Shown: in pieces, positions 15,692 to 25,532 of the stretch | How positions within the stretch are numbered: the first letter of the stretch is position 1 | Layout: the number at the start of each line of letters is the position of its first letter | DNA from: Owenweeksia sp963758205 | GTDB lineage: Bacteria > Bacteroidota > Bacteroidia > Flavobacteriales > Schleiferiaceae | Direction of reading: 5' to 3' | DNA length: 64,000 nt | NCBI GenBank assembly: GCA_963758205.1 | Contig: CAVWUM010000005.1 | Coordinates: 248,001 to 312,000, forward strand | The notes under the pieces: model-generated | What the model was told of the DNA's origin: nothing | Databases searched by the model: none | Seen by the model: the letters and a program-made list of their open reading frames with translations, nothing else | Translations under genes and position numbers: made by a program

Positions 15692-18079
15692 ATGATTCGC
15701 ACGCTATCCTCCCTGAAGAATATTTCCTTATTCGCAATTTTATTTTGTGCCATAAACCTATCGGCACGCCATTATGTAGGAGGGGTATTAACTTACCAGT
15801 ACTTAGGCAGCAATCAATATGAATTAAACATAAGGGTTTACAGGGATTGTAACCCCGGCAATACAGCCTTTCCGCCAAATATTCGTATTTCAATACGAGA
15901 CACTTCCGGTACAGAATTACAATCGCAGAATGCGCCAAGAGGTACTATTGTGCCTGTTTCACTTGATACTTCCAGGTGTGTAAAAGCGCCTCCGGGAGTT
16001 TGCATTGAATATTCGGACTACACCATTACCGCCACATTGCCACCAATACCGGGAGGTTACCTGATAGATGCCGATCCTTGTTGCAGAAACGGGATAATCA
16101 GCAATATCCCAAATCCGCTTAGTGCTGGTTATGTATACAATACCAATATCTCCAATGGAATAGTGGGAAACTCTACACCCACATTTGGTGGGGTACCACC
16201 TGTACTCCTTTGCCTGGGCCGTCCAGTAGATTTGGATTTTATGGTTACTGATGTTGATAACGATTCTCTTTCTTACGAGATATGCGAAATTTACAGCGAT
16301 GCCTATCCCTATGTGCCAATTACTTTTTTGGCACCTTACACCCCGCAATATCCACTTCCTTCGGCACCTGCTATGTCCGTTGATCCTGTTACAGGCAGGC
16401 TTACCGGAACTCCTAATCAACTTGGGCAATATGTTATGGGTATTTGTGTAACCGAATGGCGAAACGGAGTGCCGCTGAGTACTATTCGTCTGGACTATCA
16501 ATTTAATGTAACCAACTGCTCCAATTACTACAGTGATGTTATCACTCAGATTGAGGATACTTCTTTGCTTTGTAAAGGTCTTACCATGAATTTCACCTCC
16601 CAAAGTCAAAATGCCACTAAGCTTTTATGGGATTTCGGTGACCCTAACATTACCACTGATACATCATCTCAAGCAAATCCTACCTACACCTATAACCAGC
16701 CTGGTAATTACCTGGTAACGCTTATTGCGGAACCTGGTGATACCTGTGCTGATACAGCTTTCGCCTTTTTTGATGTGCGCGATCCTGTTTTTGCCGGTTT
16801 TGATGTGGATACCCTTTATTGCTTTCCACAACAGCCCATACAGTTCATGCCCAATGTTACAAATCCTGCTCCTGCAAACTTCAACTGGGACTTTGGGCCA
16901 TTTGCCACGCCACCTACCTCCAATCAGGAAGTGCCACCAGGAGTAACCTGGAGCCAGGGCGGTAATCACTATGTAGAACTAACTGTAACCAACGGAAAGT
17001 GTATTGCCGTTTATGGCGATACGGTTCGAATAACACCTGAGCTTACGGCCGATATACTTACCCCTCTGGAAGACCCCACTATTACCTGCAACGGCCTTAC
17101 TATACAATTTACTTCTGAGTCGGTTGGAGCTACCAATTTGCATTGGGATTTTGGCGATGGTGCTACTTTAGCTGATACCTCCAACCAGGCCAACCCAACC
17201 TACACTTACCCCGCTCCGGGTTTATACACGGTTACCTTGCGTGCAGGCCAAAACGGGCAGTGCTTTGATGAAGCCACCTTTGTTTTCAACATATTTGAAC
17301 CTCTTGATCCACAAATCAGTAAAAGCGGTATTTTTTGTTTTGAAGGGCAGGATATACTGCTTCAGGCCCAGGGCCTTTATCCACAGGGTACCACTTTTCA
17401 GTGGGATTTAGGCGTAAGGGCCAACAGACCATTTGCCACAACCCGCCTTGTACCGCATGTAGCTTTTGATACAGCAGGCACTTATCCTATAAGCCTTACC
17501 GCCACCAATGGCCCGTGTATTGCCACAGTATATGACACCATTACAACGGAAGCCTGGTCGGTAAATGCTGATGCCGGACCTAACCAGGTACTAAAACCCG
17601 GTGAACTGCTTACATTGGACGGCAGCTTTGGCAGCGATTATTACTGGTCATCCAGCCACGCGGTGCAAATCAGTAATCCCTTTGGCCGAAATCCTGATGT
17701 GGAATTATTCCACCAGGGAGACAGTATTTATTTCTACTACATCGTTACTGACGAAAAGGGCTGCAAGGGTAGGGATACTATGTCCGTATATGTTACCCCA
17801 AATATTGGTGGAGGCGGCTATAACATACTTACTGCCAATGGTGATGGCCGAAATGACTTTCTGGACCTGAGCCAGTATATTACAGGCCCTGGCTGCGGAC
17901 TTACCGTATTAAATCGCTGGGGTAGCGAGGTTTATAAGGTTGAGGAATATCTTAATGATTGGACCGGGGTTGATAACTCATCCAACCCATTACCGGATGG
18001 AACATACTATTACGTGCTGTTTTGCGACAGGCAGATTGTACTTAAAGGCCCTGTAACTATAATAAATAGTATGCAATAG
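15692..18079 (+). CDS. Tandem paralogue 2, secreted PKD protein with T9SS type B sorting domain
   Basis: A 795-aa protein. Signal peptide at residues 1-25; N-terminal Cys-rich domain (HYVGGVLTYQYLG, YRDCNPGN, CCRNG) to about residue 165; He_PIG-like module at about 165-275 ending in CVTEWRNGVPLSTIRLDYQ; PKD 1 near 280-365 (LLWDFGDPN); half-module opening YCFPQQPIQF; PKD 2 near 450-535 (LHWDFGDGATLADTS); half-module opening FCFEGQDILL; Ig-like WSVNADAGPNQVL module; C-terminal CHU_C domain (ANGDGRNDFLDLS, LTVLNRWGSEVY, LPDGTYYYVLFC). Likely exported across the outer membrane by T9SS and attached to or released from the surface. No enzyme motif is visible; an adhesive role is an inference. Confidence 0.85.
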   Translation: MIRTLSSLKNISLFAILFCAINLSARHYVGGVLTYQYLGSNQYELNIRVYRDCNPGNTAFPPNIRISIRDTSGTELQSQNAPRGTIVPVSLDTSRCVKAPPGVCIEYSDYTITATLPPIPGGYLIDADPCCRNGIISNIPNPLSAGYVYNTNISNGIVGNSTPTFGGVPPVLLCLGRPVDLDFMVTDVDNDSLSYEICEIYSDAYPYVPITFLAPYTPQYPLPSAPAMSVDPVTGRLTGTPNQLGQYVMGICVTEWRNGVPLSTIRLDYQFNVTNCSNYYSDVITQIEDTSLLCKGLTMNFTSQSQNATKLLWDFGDPNITTDTSSQANPTYTYNQPGNYLVTLIAEPGDTCADTAFAFFDVRDPVFAGFDVDTLYCFPQQPIQFMPNVTNPAPANFNWDFGPFATPPTSNQEVPPGVTWSQGGNHYVELTVTNGKCIAVYGDTVRITPELTADILTPLEDPTITCNGLTIQFTSESVGATNLHWDFGDGATLADTSNQANPTYTYPAPGLYTVTLRAGQNGQCFDEATFVFNIFEPLDPQISKSGIFCFEGQDILLQAQGLYPQGTTFQWDLGVRANRPFATTRLVPHVAFDTAGTYPISLTATNGPCIATVYDTITTEAWSVNADAGPNQVLKPGELLTLDGSFGSDYYWSSSHAVQISNPFGRNPDVELFHQGDSIYFYYIVTDEKGCKGRDTMSVYVTPNIGGGGYNILTANGDGRNDFLDLSQYITGPGCGLTVLNRWGSEVYKVEEYLNDWTGVDNSSNPLPDGTYYYVLFCDRQIVLKGPVTIINSMQ

Positions 18080-18104
18080 GATATAAGTAAGGCGAAGCCA
18101 AAGA

Positions 18105-18119
18105 TATTTTTAACTTTAA
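18105..18119 (+). promoter_or_regulatory. Shared promoter-like element upstream of tandem paralogue 3
   Basis: The 15-bp string TATTTTTAACTTTAA includes TAACTTTA, one mismatch from TAnnTTTG. The identical 15-mer occurs at 20574-20588 before paralogue 4. No clear TTG lies at the right distance here. Confidence 0.45.
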
Positions 18120-18143
18120 CGGCTATCATTTTATCCCTATCCT

Positions 18144-20519
18144 ATGCTTAAAAAACTACTTCTACGCCTACTGCTTTTTGTTTTTGCCATTTCGTCTTCA
18201 ACTGAGCTTTTGGCTCAGGGTGGTTATGCGGGTGGCTATATAACCTACATAGGGCAGGGTAATAATGTATATAATGTTAAAATGAGGCGGTACTTTCTTT
18301 GTACCGGTAATATTGCTGCGCCTCCTTTCCCAAGAATTCCTTTATATGATAATCAGCAAAATATTTTGCCTACAAGTTTTATACTTTTCATTGATGATTC
18401 TCTAAGTGTTTCATTGGATACAGCCAACTGCACCACTACACCAACCGGAATTTGCTATAAATACAGGGAGTATGATAACCTGGCTGTTCTCCCGCCAAGG
18501 CCGGGAGGCTACGTATTAACCAATGGTTTGGGCCCTCGTAGTCCGCAGGTAACCAACCTGCCAACTTCCTCTGCTTTTCTCGTTACTTCTATTCCTGATA
18601 ATGATGGCGGAGCCAATACTTCACCTCAAATTGGCGATCCACTTATTATGTCTTCATGTTTAAACAGGCCCATGAGCATTACTATTCCTGTAACTGAACC
18701 AGATGGGGACTCGGTTAGTTTTGAATTTTGCAATGTTTATTCTTCCATCACCAATCAGGTGCCATACTCGGCACCTCACTCCGTAAGCGCCCCCATGCCC
18801 GGCTCCCCGGCCATTGCAATAGATGCGCGCACAGGAGAAATTACAGGAACACCTACCCAGGCGGGCCTCTATGTTTTAGGCATCTGTATTAAAGAGTGGC
18901 GCAATGGGGTTAATATCAGCTCGGTTACCCTTGATTATATGATACAAATTTTTAATTGCCGATATACCATTGCTGATATGGTAACGCAATTGGAAGATAC
19001 CACTCAGAATTGCCAGGGGCAAACCATAAACTTTACCAATGAGAGCCAGTTTGCCACATCCTACTTTTGGGATTTTGGTGACCCCAATGTATTAACTGAT
19101 ACATCCACCCAGGCCAACCCAACCTACACCTACACAAACCCCGGAACATACACTGTAATGCTTGTGACGGATCCCGGTGCATTTTGTAGCGATACCATGT
19201 ATTCGGTATTTGATGCCCGCGACAGTCTAAGGGGTAGCCTTGTGTTTGATAGTATTTATTGCTTTAAGGATCAACCAATACAGATAACTGCAGCGTTACA
19301 AAATGTGGACACCAATGCCATATACAATTGGGATTTTGGGCCCCTGGCAGACCAGCAAATCTCGGTACTGAAAGATCCACCACCCATAAGATGGAGTAGT
19401 GGGGGCAGCCATTATGTTGAATTAATTGTACGAAATGGTAAGTGTAATACAATTATTGGTGATACCATTAAAATTGCCAATCGCCTTACCGCAGATATGC
19501 TTACATCCGATGAAGATCCCACGGTGCTTTGTAATGGACTTACGGTTAACTTCACCTCACAATCGGTTGGGGCAACACAGCTATTTTGGGATTTTGGTGA
19601 TGGCGCTACTCTGGCAGATACCTCGAGCCTCTCAAGACCGAGTTATACTTACCCTGCACCGGGTGCTTACACAGCTACATTAATCGCCAGTCAAAACGGA
19701 CTGTGCTATGATACTACTTCCTTTACTTTCAATGTATTTGAGGCGCTTAATGCCGACATCAAAAGTTCAGGTGTTTTTTGTTTTGAAGGGCAGGATATCC
19801 TCTTCCAGGTAGATGGCACCTATCCTCCCGGCACCACATTCCGGTGGGAGTTAGGGCCGCAGGCCAACAAACCGTTTGCTACAACTCCGTTGATTCCACA
19901 TGTGGCATTCAATACGCCAGGCACCTATTTTATAAAGCTCACAGCTACTTTAGGAGCATGCTCAGCAGTTACCTTTGATACCATTACCACCACTGCATGG
20001 ACAGTAAATGCAGATGCAGGGCCCAATCAGGTAATAAACGAAGGTGATTTGCTTCAACTGGATGGTAGCCCGGCCAGCGATTATTACTGGTCATCCAGTC
20101 ACACCGTTCTTTTCAGTAGCCCTTTTGGTAGAAACCCAACTGTTGAAATTGACCATAAGGGAGATAGTATTTATTTCTACTACCTGGTTACCGATGAGCG
20201 GGGCTGCCAGGGCAGGGATACCATGTCTGTATTCATTACAAGCTCTAAAGAAGAGGGTGGTTACAATATTATCACAGCCAATGGCGATGGCCGTAACGAC
20301 TTTTTGGATTTAAGTGAATACATGACCGGAAATAACTGTGGCCTTACCGTACTTAACCGCTGGGGAAATGAGGTGTATAAAGTAGCTAATTACAATAATG
20401 ACTGGGCCGGAGTGGATGACTCATCCAACCCATTGCCGGATGGTACCTATTACTATATACTGTTCTGCGATAGGGAAATTGTGCTCAAAGGGCCAATAAC
20501 CATAATCAATAGCCAATAA
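18144..20519 (+). CDS. Tandem paralogue 3, secreted PKD protein with T9SS type B sorting domain
   Basis: A 791-aa protein with the same architecture as paralogue 2. Signal peptide ends near LLAQ (residue 26). The N-terminal domain is the most divergent of the four: GGYITYIGQGNNVY and MRRYFLCTG replace the usual VGG..YLG and VYRDC, and the CCRN pair is missing (NGLGPRSPQ instead). The He_PIG-like module ends in CIKEWRNGVN. Two PKD modules (YFWDFGDPN, LFWDFGDGATLADTS) alternate with YCFKDQPIQI and FCFEGQDILF half-modules. The C-terminal CHU_C domain (ANGDGRNDFLDLSEY, LPDGTYYYILFC) marks it for T9SS. It starts 64 bases after paralogue 2, so read-through is possible, but it has its own promoter-like element. 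Confidence 0.85.
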   Translation: MLKKLLLRLLLFVFAISSSTELLAQGGYAGGYITYIGQGNNVYNVKMRRYFLCTGNIAAPPFPRIPLYDNQQNILPTSFILFIDDSLSVSLDTANCTTTPTGICYKYREYDNLAVLPPRPGGYVLTNGLGPRSPQVTNLPTSSAFLVTSIPDNDGGANTSPQIGDPLIMSSCLNRPMSITIPVTEPDGDSVSFEFCNVYSSITNQVPYSAPHSVSAPMPGSPAIAIDARTGEITGTPTQAGLYVLGICIKEWRNGVNISSVTLDYMIQIFNCRYTIADMVTQLEDTTQNCQGQTINFTNESQFATSYFWDFGDPNVLTDTSTQANPTYTYTNPGTYTVMLVTDPGAFCSDTMYSVFDARDSLRGSLVFDSIYCFKDQPIQITAALQNVDTNAIYNWDFGPLADQQISVLKDPPPIRWSSGGSHYVELIVRNGKCNTIIGDTIKIANRLTADMLTSDEDPTVLCNGLTVNFTSQSVGATQLFWDFGDGATLADTSSLSRPSYTYPAPGAYTATLIASQNGLCYDTTSFTFNVFEALNADIKSSGVFCFEGQDILFQVDGTYPPGTTFRWELGPQANKPFATTPLIPHVAFNTPGTYFIKLTATLGACSAVTFDTITTTAWTVNADAGPNQVINEGDLLQLDGSPASDYYWSSSHTVLFSSPFGRNPTVEIDHKGDSIYFYYLVTDERGCQGRDTMSVFITSSKEEGGYNIITANGDGRNDFLDLSEYMTGNNCGLTVLNRWGNEVYKVANYNNDWAGVDDSSNPLPDGTYYYILFCDREIVLKGPITIINSQ

Positions 20520-20559
20520 CTAATCAAAGAGGGCGTAAGATAATTCAGGCTTGGTACCA

Positions 20560-20588
20560 TTGAAGCATCAAGTTATTTTTAACTTTAA
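20560..20588 (+). promoter_or_regulatory. Probable promoter of tandem paralogue 4
   Basis: TTG at 20560-20562 is followed after 17 bases by TAACTTTA at 20580-20587. The surrounding 15-mer TATTTTTAACTTTAA is identical to that at 18105-18119 before paralogue 3. Confidence 0.5.
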
Positions 20589-20621
20589 ACCGTCAGATTC
20601 GTAATCACTAAGCCTATACTC

Positions 20622-23021
20622 CTGAAAGCCATTAAAAACATCCATTTTCAGACTTTTTTACTGCTGGCAGCTTTATGCCTTAGTACGTCAGTTTTTGCAT
20701 CCCACCTGGTAGGCGGTTACTTAACTTATGAGCACAAGGGCAATAATCTTTATGAGTTTACTTTGCGCATCTACCGTGATTGTAACCCCAGCAATGCGCC
20801 TTTTCAACAATCCTATTTTATTAAAGTTAGAGATCAATCGGGTACTGAATTGCAAAGTCTTACTGCACCCCAGGGTCCGGTTATATCTGTTGATACCGAT
20901 ACCGGGGGCTGCGTAACCACACCTCCGGGCATCTGCATTGAGTATTCTGACTATATAATTTCGGCAACACTTCCACCAATTCCCGGAGGCTATTTAGTAG
21001 ATATGTCATCGTGCTGCAGAAATGCTATTATAGTGAACATCCCAAATCCTGGAAGGGCTGGATATACCTACAACACCAATATACCCGCCAATGATATTTC
21101 CGGAAATACATCCCCACAGTTTGGTGATTCACCTCCCGTAATTGTATGCCTGGGTAGGCCGCTAAATATCAACCTCAATGTAAATGACCCTAATGGTGAT
21201 TCGCTGTCTTATGAGCTTTGCGATATTTATAACCAGGGCGGATATCCTTATCAGCCAATCAGTTACAATCCCCCTTTCAACAGTTTATCACCTATGCCGG
21301 CTTCTCCACCATTTGGTGTAGATCCGATTACAGGAGTATTAACCGGAACGCCCTCCCAACTAGGGCATTATGTAGTTGGGGTATGTGTTACTGAGTGGCG
21401 AAATGGTACCCCGCTAAGCACGGTGAGGCTCGATTATCAATTTAATGTAACCTCCTGTACTTCCATTTATAGCGATATATTAACTCAGGCTGAGGATTCT
21501 ACACTTTCATGTCGGGGTTTTACAATGAACTTCACTTCGCAAAGCCAAAATGCCACCACCTACTATTGGGATTTTGGTGATACCACCACTTTGGCGGATA
21601 CTTCAAACCTGATGAATCCAACCTACACCTACAGCGCTCCGGGTTTTTATACCGTAATGCTTATTGCAGAACCTGGCGATACCTGTGGCGATACTGCTTT
21701 TGCCGTTTTTGAGGTAAGGCAAAATGTAACCTCTGGCTTTGTGGTAGATAGTTTTTATTGTTTCCCTCAGCAGCCTATACAATTGCAGGCCGGCACCTCA
21801 AATCCCGCTGCTGCTACCTATAAATGGGATTTTGGTCCGCTTGCCACGCCTTCTACATCCAACCAAAAAATACCGCCACCGGTAAGCTGGAGCAAAGGGG
21901 GCAATCACTATGTAGAACTGGTAATTACCAACGGTAAGTGTAAAGCAGTATATGGTGATACAATCAGGCTTTCGCCAGAATTAAAGGCAGATATGATAAC
22001 ACCTGATGAGGACTCATCAATGGTTTGTGGTGGGTTGGGTATTCAGTTTATTTCCGAATCCGTAGGCGCAAAATACCTCCGGTGGGATTTTGGTAATATC
22101 CATACCCAATCCGATACGGCCCGTACAGATACTGCCTATTACACCTACGCCAAACAGGGCAATTACCTTGTAAAGCTCATTATTAACGATGGAGGAAGTT
22201 GCTGGGATACGGCTCAATATCTTTTAGAAGTATTTCCTAAACTCGATCCGCAAATTTCAAAGTCAGGTATATTTTGTTTCGAAAATCAAAATGTAACTTT
22301 TGAGGCAGTAGGAACTTATCCTGCGGGCACCAATTTTATATGGGATCTTGACTCGCTGGCCAGCAAGCCTGTTGTTAAAAATCCTTCGGCAACTAATATT
22401 ACCTGGGGTAAACCGGGTACATATCCCGTAAGGTTAACTACCAGTAAAGGACTTTGTACTGCTACAGTTTATGATACCGTAAAAATTGAAGCCTGGTCGG
22501 TATTTGCTGATGCCGGACCAGACCAGGTGCTGGAGGGGAATGAACTATTAGAATTGAATGGAAGTCCTGCAAATCAAACCTACTGGTCCAGCAGCCATGC
22601 AGTAAGCATTAGTAACCCATTTGGTAACCGCACTTCCGTGGATATACCCACACGAGGGGATACGATAATGTTTTACTACCTGGTTACCGATGAAAATGGT
22701 TGCCAGGGTAGGGATACCATGAAAGTTTATGTTGGGTTGGATAATCGCGATGGAGGCTATAATATACTTACGCCTAATGGTGATGGCCGTAATGACCTAC
22801 TGGATTTAAGCAGTTATATGATGGGGCGTGATTGTGACTTTACCGTACTCAACAGGTGGGGCAGTGAAGTGTATCATGCAGAAAAGTACCAAAACGACTG
22901 GGGTGGATGGAATAATGCCTACAAGCCATTACCTGATGGCACCTATTACTACATTTTGTTTTGCGATAGAACTGTTACCGTAAAAGGCCCGATCACCATA
23001 ATAAACAGCGATAGGAAGTAA
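20622..23021 (+). CDS. Tandem paralogue 4, secreted PKD protein with T9SS type B sorting domain (non-ATG start)
   Basis: About 799 aa if started at CTG 20622. No in-frame ATG, GTG or TTG occurs before the signal peptide; a TTG at 20763 would remove it. The open frame begins after a TAA near 20587 and reads LKAIKNIHFQTFLLLAALCLSTSVFASHLVGGYLTY with a good signal peptide (written here only to show the frame; CTG 20622 or ATT 20631 are the candidate starts). Architecture matches paralogue 2: VYRDC-type motif IYRDCNPSN, CCRN, CVTEWRNGTPLS, PKD modules YYWDFGDTTTLADTS and LRWDFGNIH, half-modules YCFPQQPIQL and FCFENQNVTF, then CHU_C (PNGDGRNDLLDLS, LPDGTYYYILFC). Its end converges with ccmF, leaving six bases between stops. 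Confidence 0.8.
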   Translation: MKAIKNIHFQTFLLLAALCLSTSVFASHLVGGYLTYEHKGNNLYEFTLRIYRDCNPSNAPFQQSYFIKVRDQSGTELQSLTAPQGPVISVDTDTGGCVTTPPGICIEYSDYIISATLPPIPGGYLVDMSSCCRNAIIVNIPNPGRAGYTYNTNIPANDISGNTSPQFGDSPPVIVCLGRPLNINLNVNDPNGDSLSYELCDIYNQGGYPYQPISYNPPFNSLSPMPASPPFGVDPITGVLTGTPSQLGHYVVGVCVTEWRNGTPLSTVRLDYQFNVTSCTSIYSDILTQAEDSTLSCRGFTMNFTSQSQNATTYYWDFGDTTTLADTSNLMNPTYTYSAPGFYTVMLIAEPGDTCGDTAFAVFEVRQNVTSGFVVDSFYCFPQQPIQLQAGTSNPAAATYKWDFGPLATPSTSNQKIPPPVSWSKGGNHYVELVITNGKCKAVYGDTIRLSPELKADMITPDEDSSMVCGGLGIQFISESVGAKYLRWDFGNIHTQSDTARTDTAYYTYAKQGNYLVKLIINDGGSCWDTAQYLLEVFPKLDPQISKSGIFCFENQNVTFEAVGTYPAGTNFIWDLDSLASKPVVKNPSATNITWGKPGTYPVRLTTSKGLCTATVYDTVKIEAWSVFADAGPDQVLEGNELLELNGSPANQTYWSSSHAVSISNPFGNRTSVDIPTRGDTIMFYYLVTDENGCQGRDTMKVYVGLDNRDGGYNILTPNGDGRNDLLDLSSYMMGRDCDFTVLNRWGSEVYHAEKYQNDWGGWNNAYKPLPDGTYYYILFCDRTVTVKGPITIINSDRK

Positions 23022-23027
23022 ACTCTG

Positions 23028-25529
23028 CTAACGAAGTTTAACCCTTTGCCAAACCGCCACACCCGTACCAATAGCCATTAATATACTGCCCAACCACAAT
23101 AGGTTGATAAGCGGAAATACGATAGCCTTCATAACAATAAATGGCTTTTCATCAGGGTCAGCTTTGGTCCAGGCAGTGAGTTTAAACTTTTTGGTTTCCG
23201 GATTTATATCACTCAACCTGAATTTAAAACCTTGTTTTTCAAGTATGGCATCTTCATGATAAACAGAATTTCCCTCTAAAATGTAGGCAGGCTTTACAAC
23301 GGTGTCTTTACCCAATACATTTACAATTCTCAGGTCAGCCGTTATTTTAATGCTTTCATACTGCCCGGTTTCCTCACTTACATTGGCATTTACAGCAAGG
23401 CTATCCAGAATAATGAAGTGTTGCTGATACAGAACCGTATCTCCACGGTTTATTTCCTTTTCCACTTCTGCTTCGTAGCCATCAGGTGTAACAGGCTCCA
23501 GGTATGACGAATACTGAACATGTGTATAAATGTCTCTATCCCAAAAGTGCTTGGTACTAGGGTTAGGGGTAGGGCCCATATTGTCGCTCATCTGCAAAAA
23601 AGGCTGTAGCTCAAATTTCTTTTCCAACGTTCCGGTATTCCTATTCTGGCTGTAATAGCTTACGTTATAGTAGTCCTTATTATCTTCTTCAATACGTTTA
23701 TCCCACACAGCCACATAACCTCCAAGCTGAGTTGAATCCTCCAGCTCCATCAGCAGGTTTTCATTTTGAGGAAGATCTTTGCTCAGGAAAATATCGCTAT
23801 TGCTGATCACGGTTTTTTTAGCATTGGAAATAAGCGCCCCTACAATAATTAGTGCGAAGCCAACATGGGCGATACTCGAACCGGCAATTCCGATTTTGCC
23901 TTTTTTTACTACCAGCCAAAAGTAAAGGTTGCTTACCATGGCAAACACACCCAGGAAAAGCAGTATTAGGTATAAAGCCTCTCTCCAAAAACCGAATAAC
24001 TGGGCCAATAGAGCAGTAACAACCAGGGAAACCATGATGGAAACTGAGATGTTTTTCCAAAAGGCCTTTGAGGTAGTTTTCCCATAATTGAAATATTGGC
24101 CAATTGCGATTAATAGCGCGATAATTATAGTAAAGGGAATTTGAAATTTATTGTAGTGCTTAATGGCGTCAAGAGGTGGTGCCATATTTTCGGCATACAA
24201 CGGATAAAACCCAGAATTTGGAAATAGACCCTCAGGTCCCCAAAGCCAGTTTATAGCAGGAGATAAATATGTTATTGGAAATACACCCTGTGGTCCAAAA
24301 AGCTGATTTATTACAGGAATAGAAGTGCTTAAAATAATCTGGAAGGCTGAGATCAATAAAACCAGGCTACCAATAAACATCCAAAACTCGCGCGAGCTCA
24401 GGTTATCATCCTTTTTATTTTTTGGGATACTCTTATATCTGTAAATAAAAACACCCAGCGCAATTACCACAAAGAATAGCAGGTAAATAAGTAACTGACC
24501 GCTAAGACCTAAATCCACAAATGCGTGTACTGAGGAGTCTCCCAGCACCCCACTGCGGGTAAGAAAAGTAGAGTATAGGATTAACAGGAAAGAAAGTATG
24601 CTCAGGAAGAAAGCACTGCTGAGGCCTGTACTTTTGTTTCGAACAATTAGTAAGAGGTGAGCAGCTCCCACCATAACTATCCATGGTACTAAGGATGAAT
24701 TTTCAACAGGATCCCAGGCCCAAAAGCCACCAAAGCTTAAAGCCTCATAAGCCCAGGCGCCACCCATTAAAATACCTACACCAAGTATCATTACACTGAA
24801 AAACGCCCAGGGCAAGGCAGGCTTTATCCAACCTTTAAAATCTTTATTAAAAAGAGCTGCCATGGCAAAAGCAAAGGGCACAAGGGTAGAGGCAAAGCCA
24901 AGGAACAGGGTAGGTGGATGGATAGTCATCCAATAATTCTGAAGTAGGGGATTAAGCCCTGTACCATCCATAAAAGCGGGAATGCGTTCAAGGTATTCAG
25001 GCATCTTCGTCCATGGCAGGCCAAAATTCTCTGCGGTGTTGCGCATTAATACAAACGGGCTGCTACCAATTTTCATCCCAAGAGGATAGATGCCCAATAT
25101 CATGCTCGCGAGAAAAGCCTGTACCGTTGCGAAGACAATCATAGCCGGGGCCTCCCACTTTTTGGCGGTAAACATTAATATACAACCGAGCACCACATGC
25201 CAGAAGAGCCATAGTATAAAACTACCTTCCTGACCTTCCCAAAAAGCACTGAACACATATTGCACAGGCATTTCAGAGGAGGTGTGCTTCCATACATAAT
25301 CATATTCATAATAATGGCTAAGCAGCAGATATAGCAGCGTGATTACAATTCCGAGTACACTAAAGGTGTGAGTAATGAAGCTGGCCCGGGCCAGTTTTTT
25401 ATAGGCAGCATCATTATTTTTTATAAAAAGAAAATAGGCAGCAGCGGCTACCAGGGCCGATGCAAAAGCCAGACTTACAAAAAAACGACCCAGTTGACCG
25501 GGTATAAGATGTTCTCCTATGTATTCCAT
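23028..25529 (-). CDS. ccmF: Cytochrome c haem lyase subunit CcmF/NrfE-like
   Basis: An 833-aa polytopic membrane protein of the CcmF/CcsA haem-handling superfamily. The haem-binding WWD signature is seen in AYEALSFGGFWAWDPVENSS near residues 262-281, and about 14 membrane segments are visible. A large extracytoplasmic region at about 580-790 precedes a last membrane helix. CcmF attaches haem delivered by CcmE to apocytochromes at the outer face of the inner membrane. It is somewhat longer than E. coli CcmF (647 aa), mostly in this C-terminal region. It lies downstream of ccmB-C-D-E but is separated from ccmE by a toxin-antitoxin-like pair; the PIN gene stop is only three bases before the ccmF ATG. 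Confidence 0.92.
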   Translation of the reverse strand: MEYIGEHLIPGQLGRFFVSLAFASALVAAAAYFLFIKNNDAAYKKLARASFITHTFSVLGIVITLLYLLLSHYYEYDYVWKHTSSEMPVQYVFSAFWEGQEGSFILWLFWHVVLGCILMFTAKKWEAPAMIVFATVQAFLASMILGIYPLGMKIGSSPFVLMRNTAENFGLPWTKMPEYLERIPAFMDGTGLNPLLQNYWMTIHPPTLFLGFASTLVPFAFAMAALFNKDFKGWIKPALPWAFFSVMILGVGILMGGAWAYEALSFGGFWAWDPVENSSLVPWIVMVGAAHLLLIVRNKSTGLSSAFFLSILSFLLILYSTFLTRSGVLGDSSVHAFVDLGLSGQLLIYLLFFVVIALGVFIYRYKSIPKNKKDDNLSSREFWMFIGSLVLLISAFQIILSTSIPVINQLFGPQGVFPITYLSPAINWLWGPEGLFPNSGFYPLYAENMAPPLDAIKHYNKFQIPFTIIIALLIAIGQYFNYGKTTSKAFWKNISVSIMVSLVVTALLAQLFGFWREALYLILLFLGVFAMVSNLYFWLVVKKGKIGIAGSSIAHVGFALIIVGALISNAKKTVISNSDIFLSKDLPQNENLLMELEDSTQLGGYVAVWDKRIEEDNKDYYNVSYYSQNRNTGTLEKKFELQPFLQMSDNMGPTPNPSTKHFWDRDIYTHVQYSSYLEPVTPDGYEAEVEKEINRGDTVLYQQHFIILDSLAVNANVSEETGQYESIKITADLRIVNVLGKDTVVKPAYILEGNSVYHEDAILEKQGFKFRLSDINPETKKFKLTAWTKADPDEKPFIVMKAIVFPLINLLWLGSILMAIGTGVAVWQRVKLR

Positions 25530-25532
25530 TAA

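Noticed and set aside
15959..16609. A 216-codon frame antisense to tandem paralogue 2
   Set aside because: No recognisable domain, and the plus-strand gene is certain. Antisense open frames are common opposite Thr/Pro/Asn-rich genes.
13641..23021. A mobile element or prophage origin for the tandem array
   Set aside because: No transposase, integrase, terminal inverted repeats or target duplications were seen, and codon use resembles the neighbours. Local duplication explains it.
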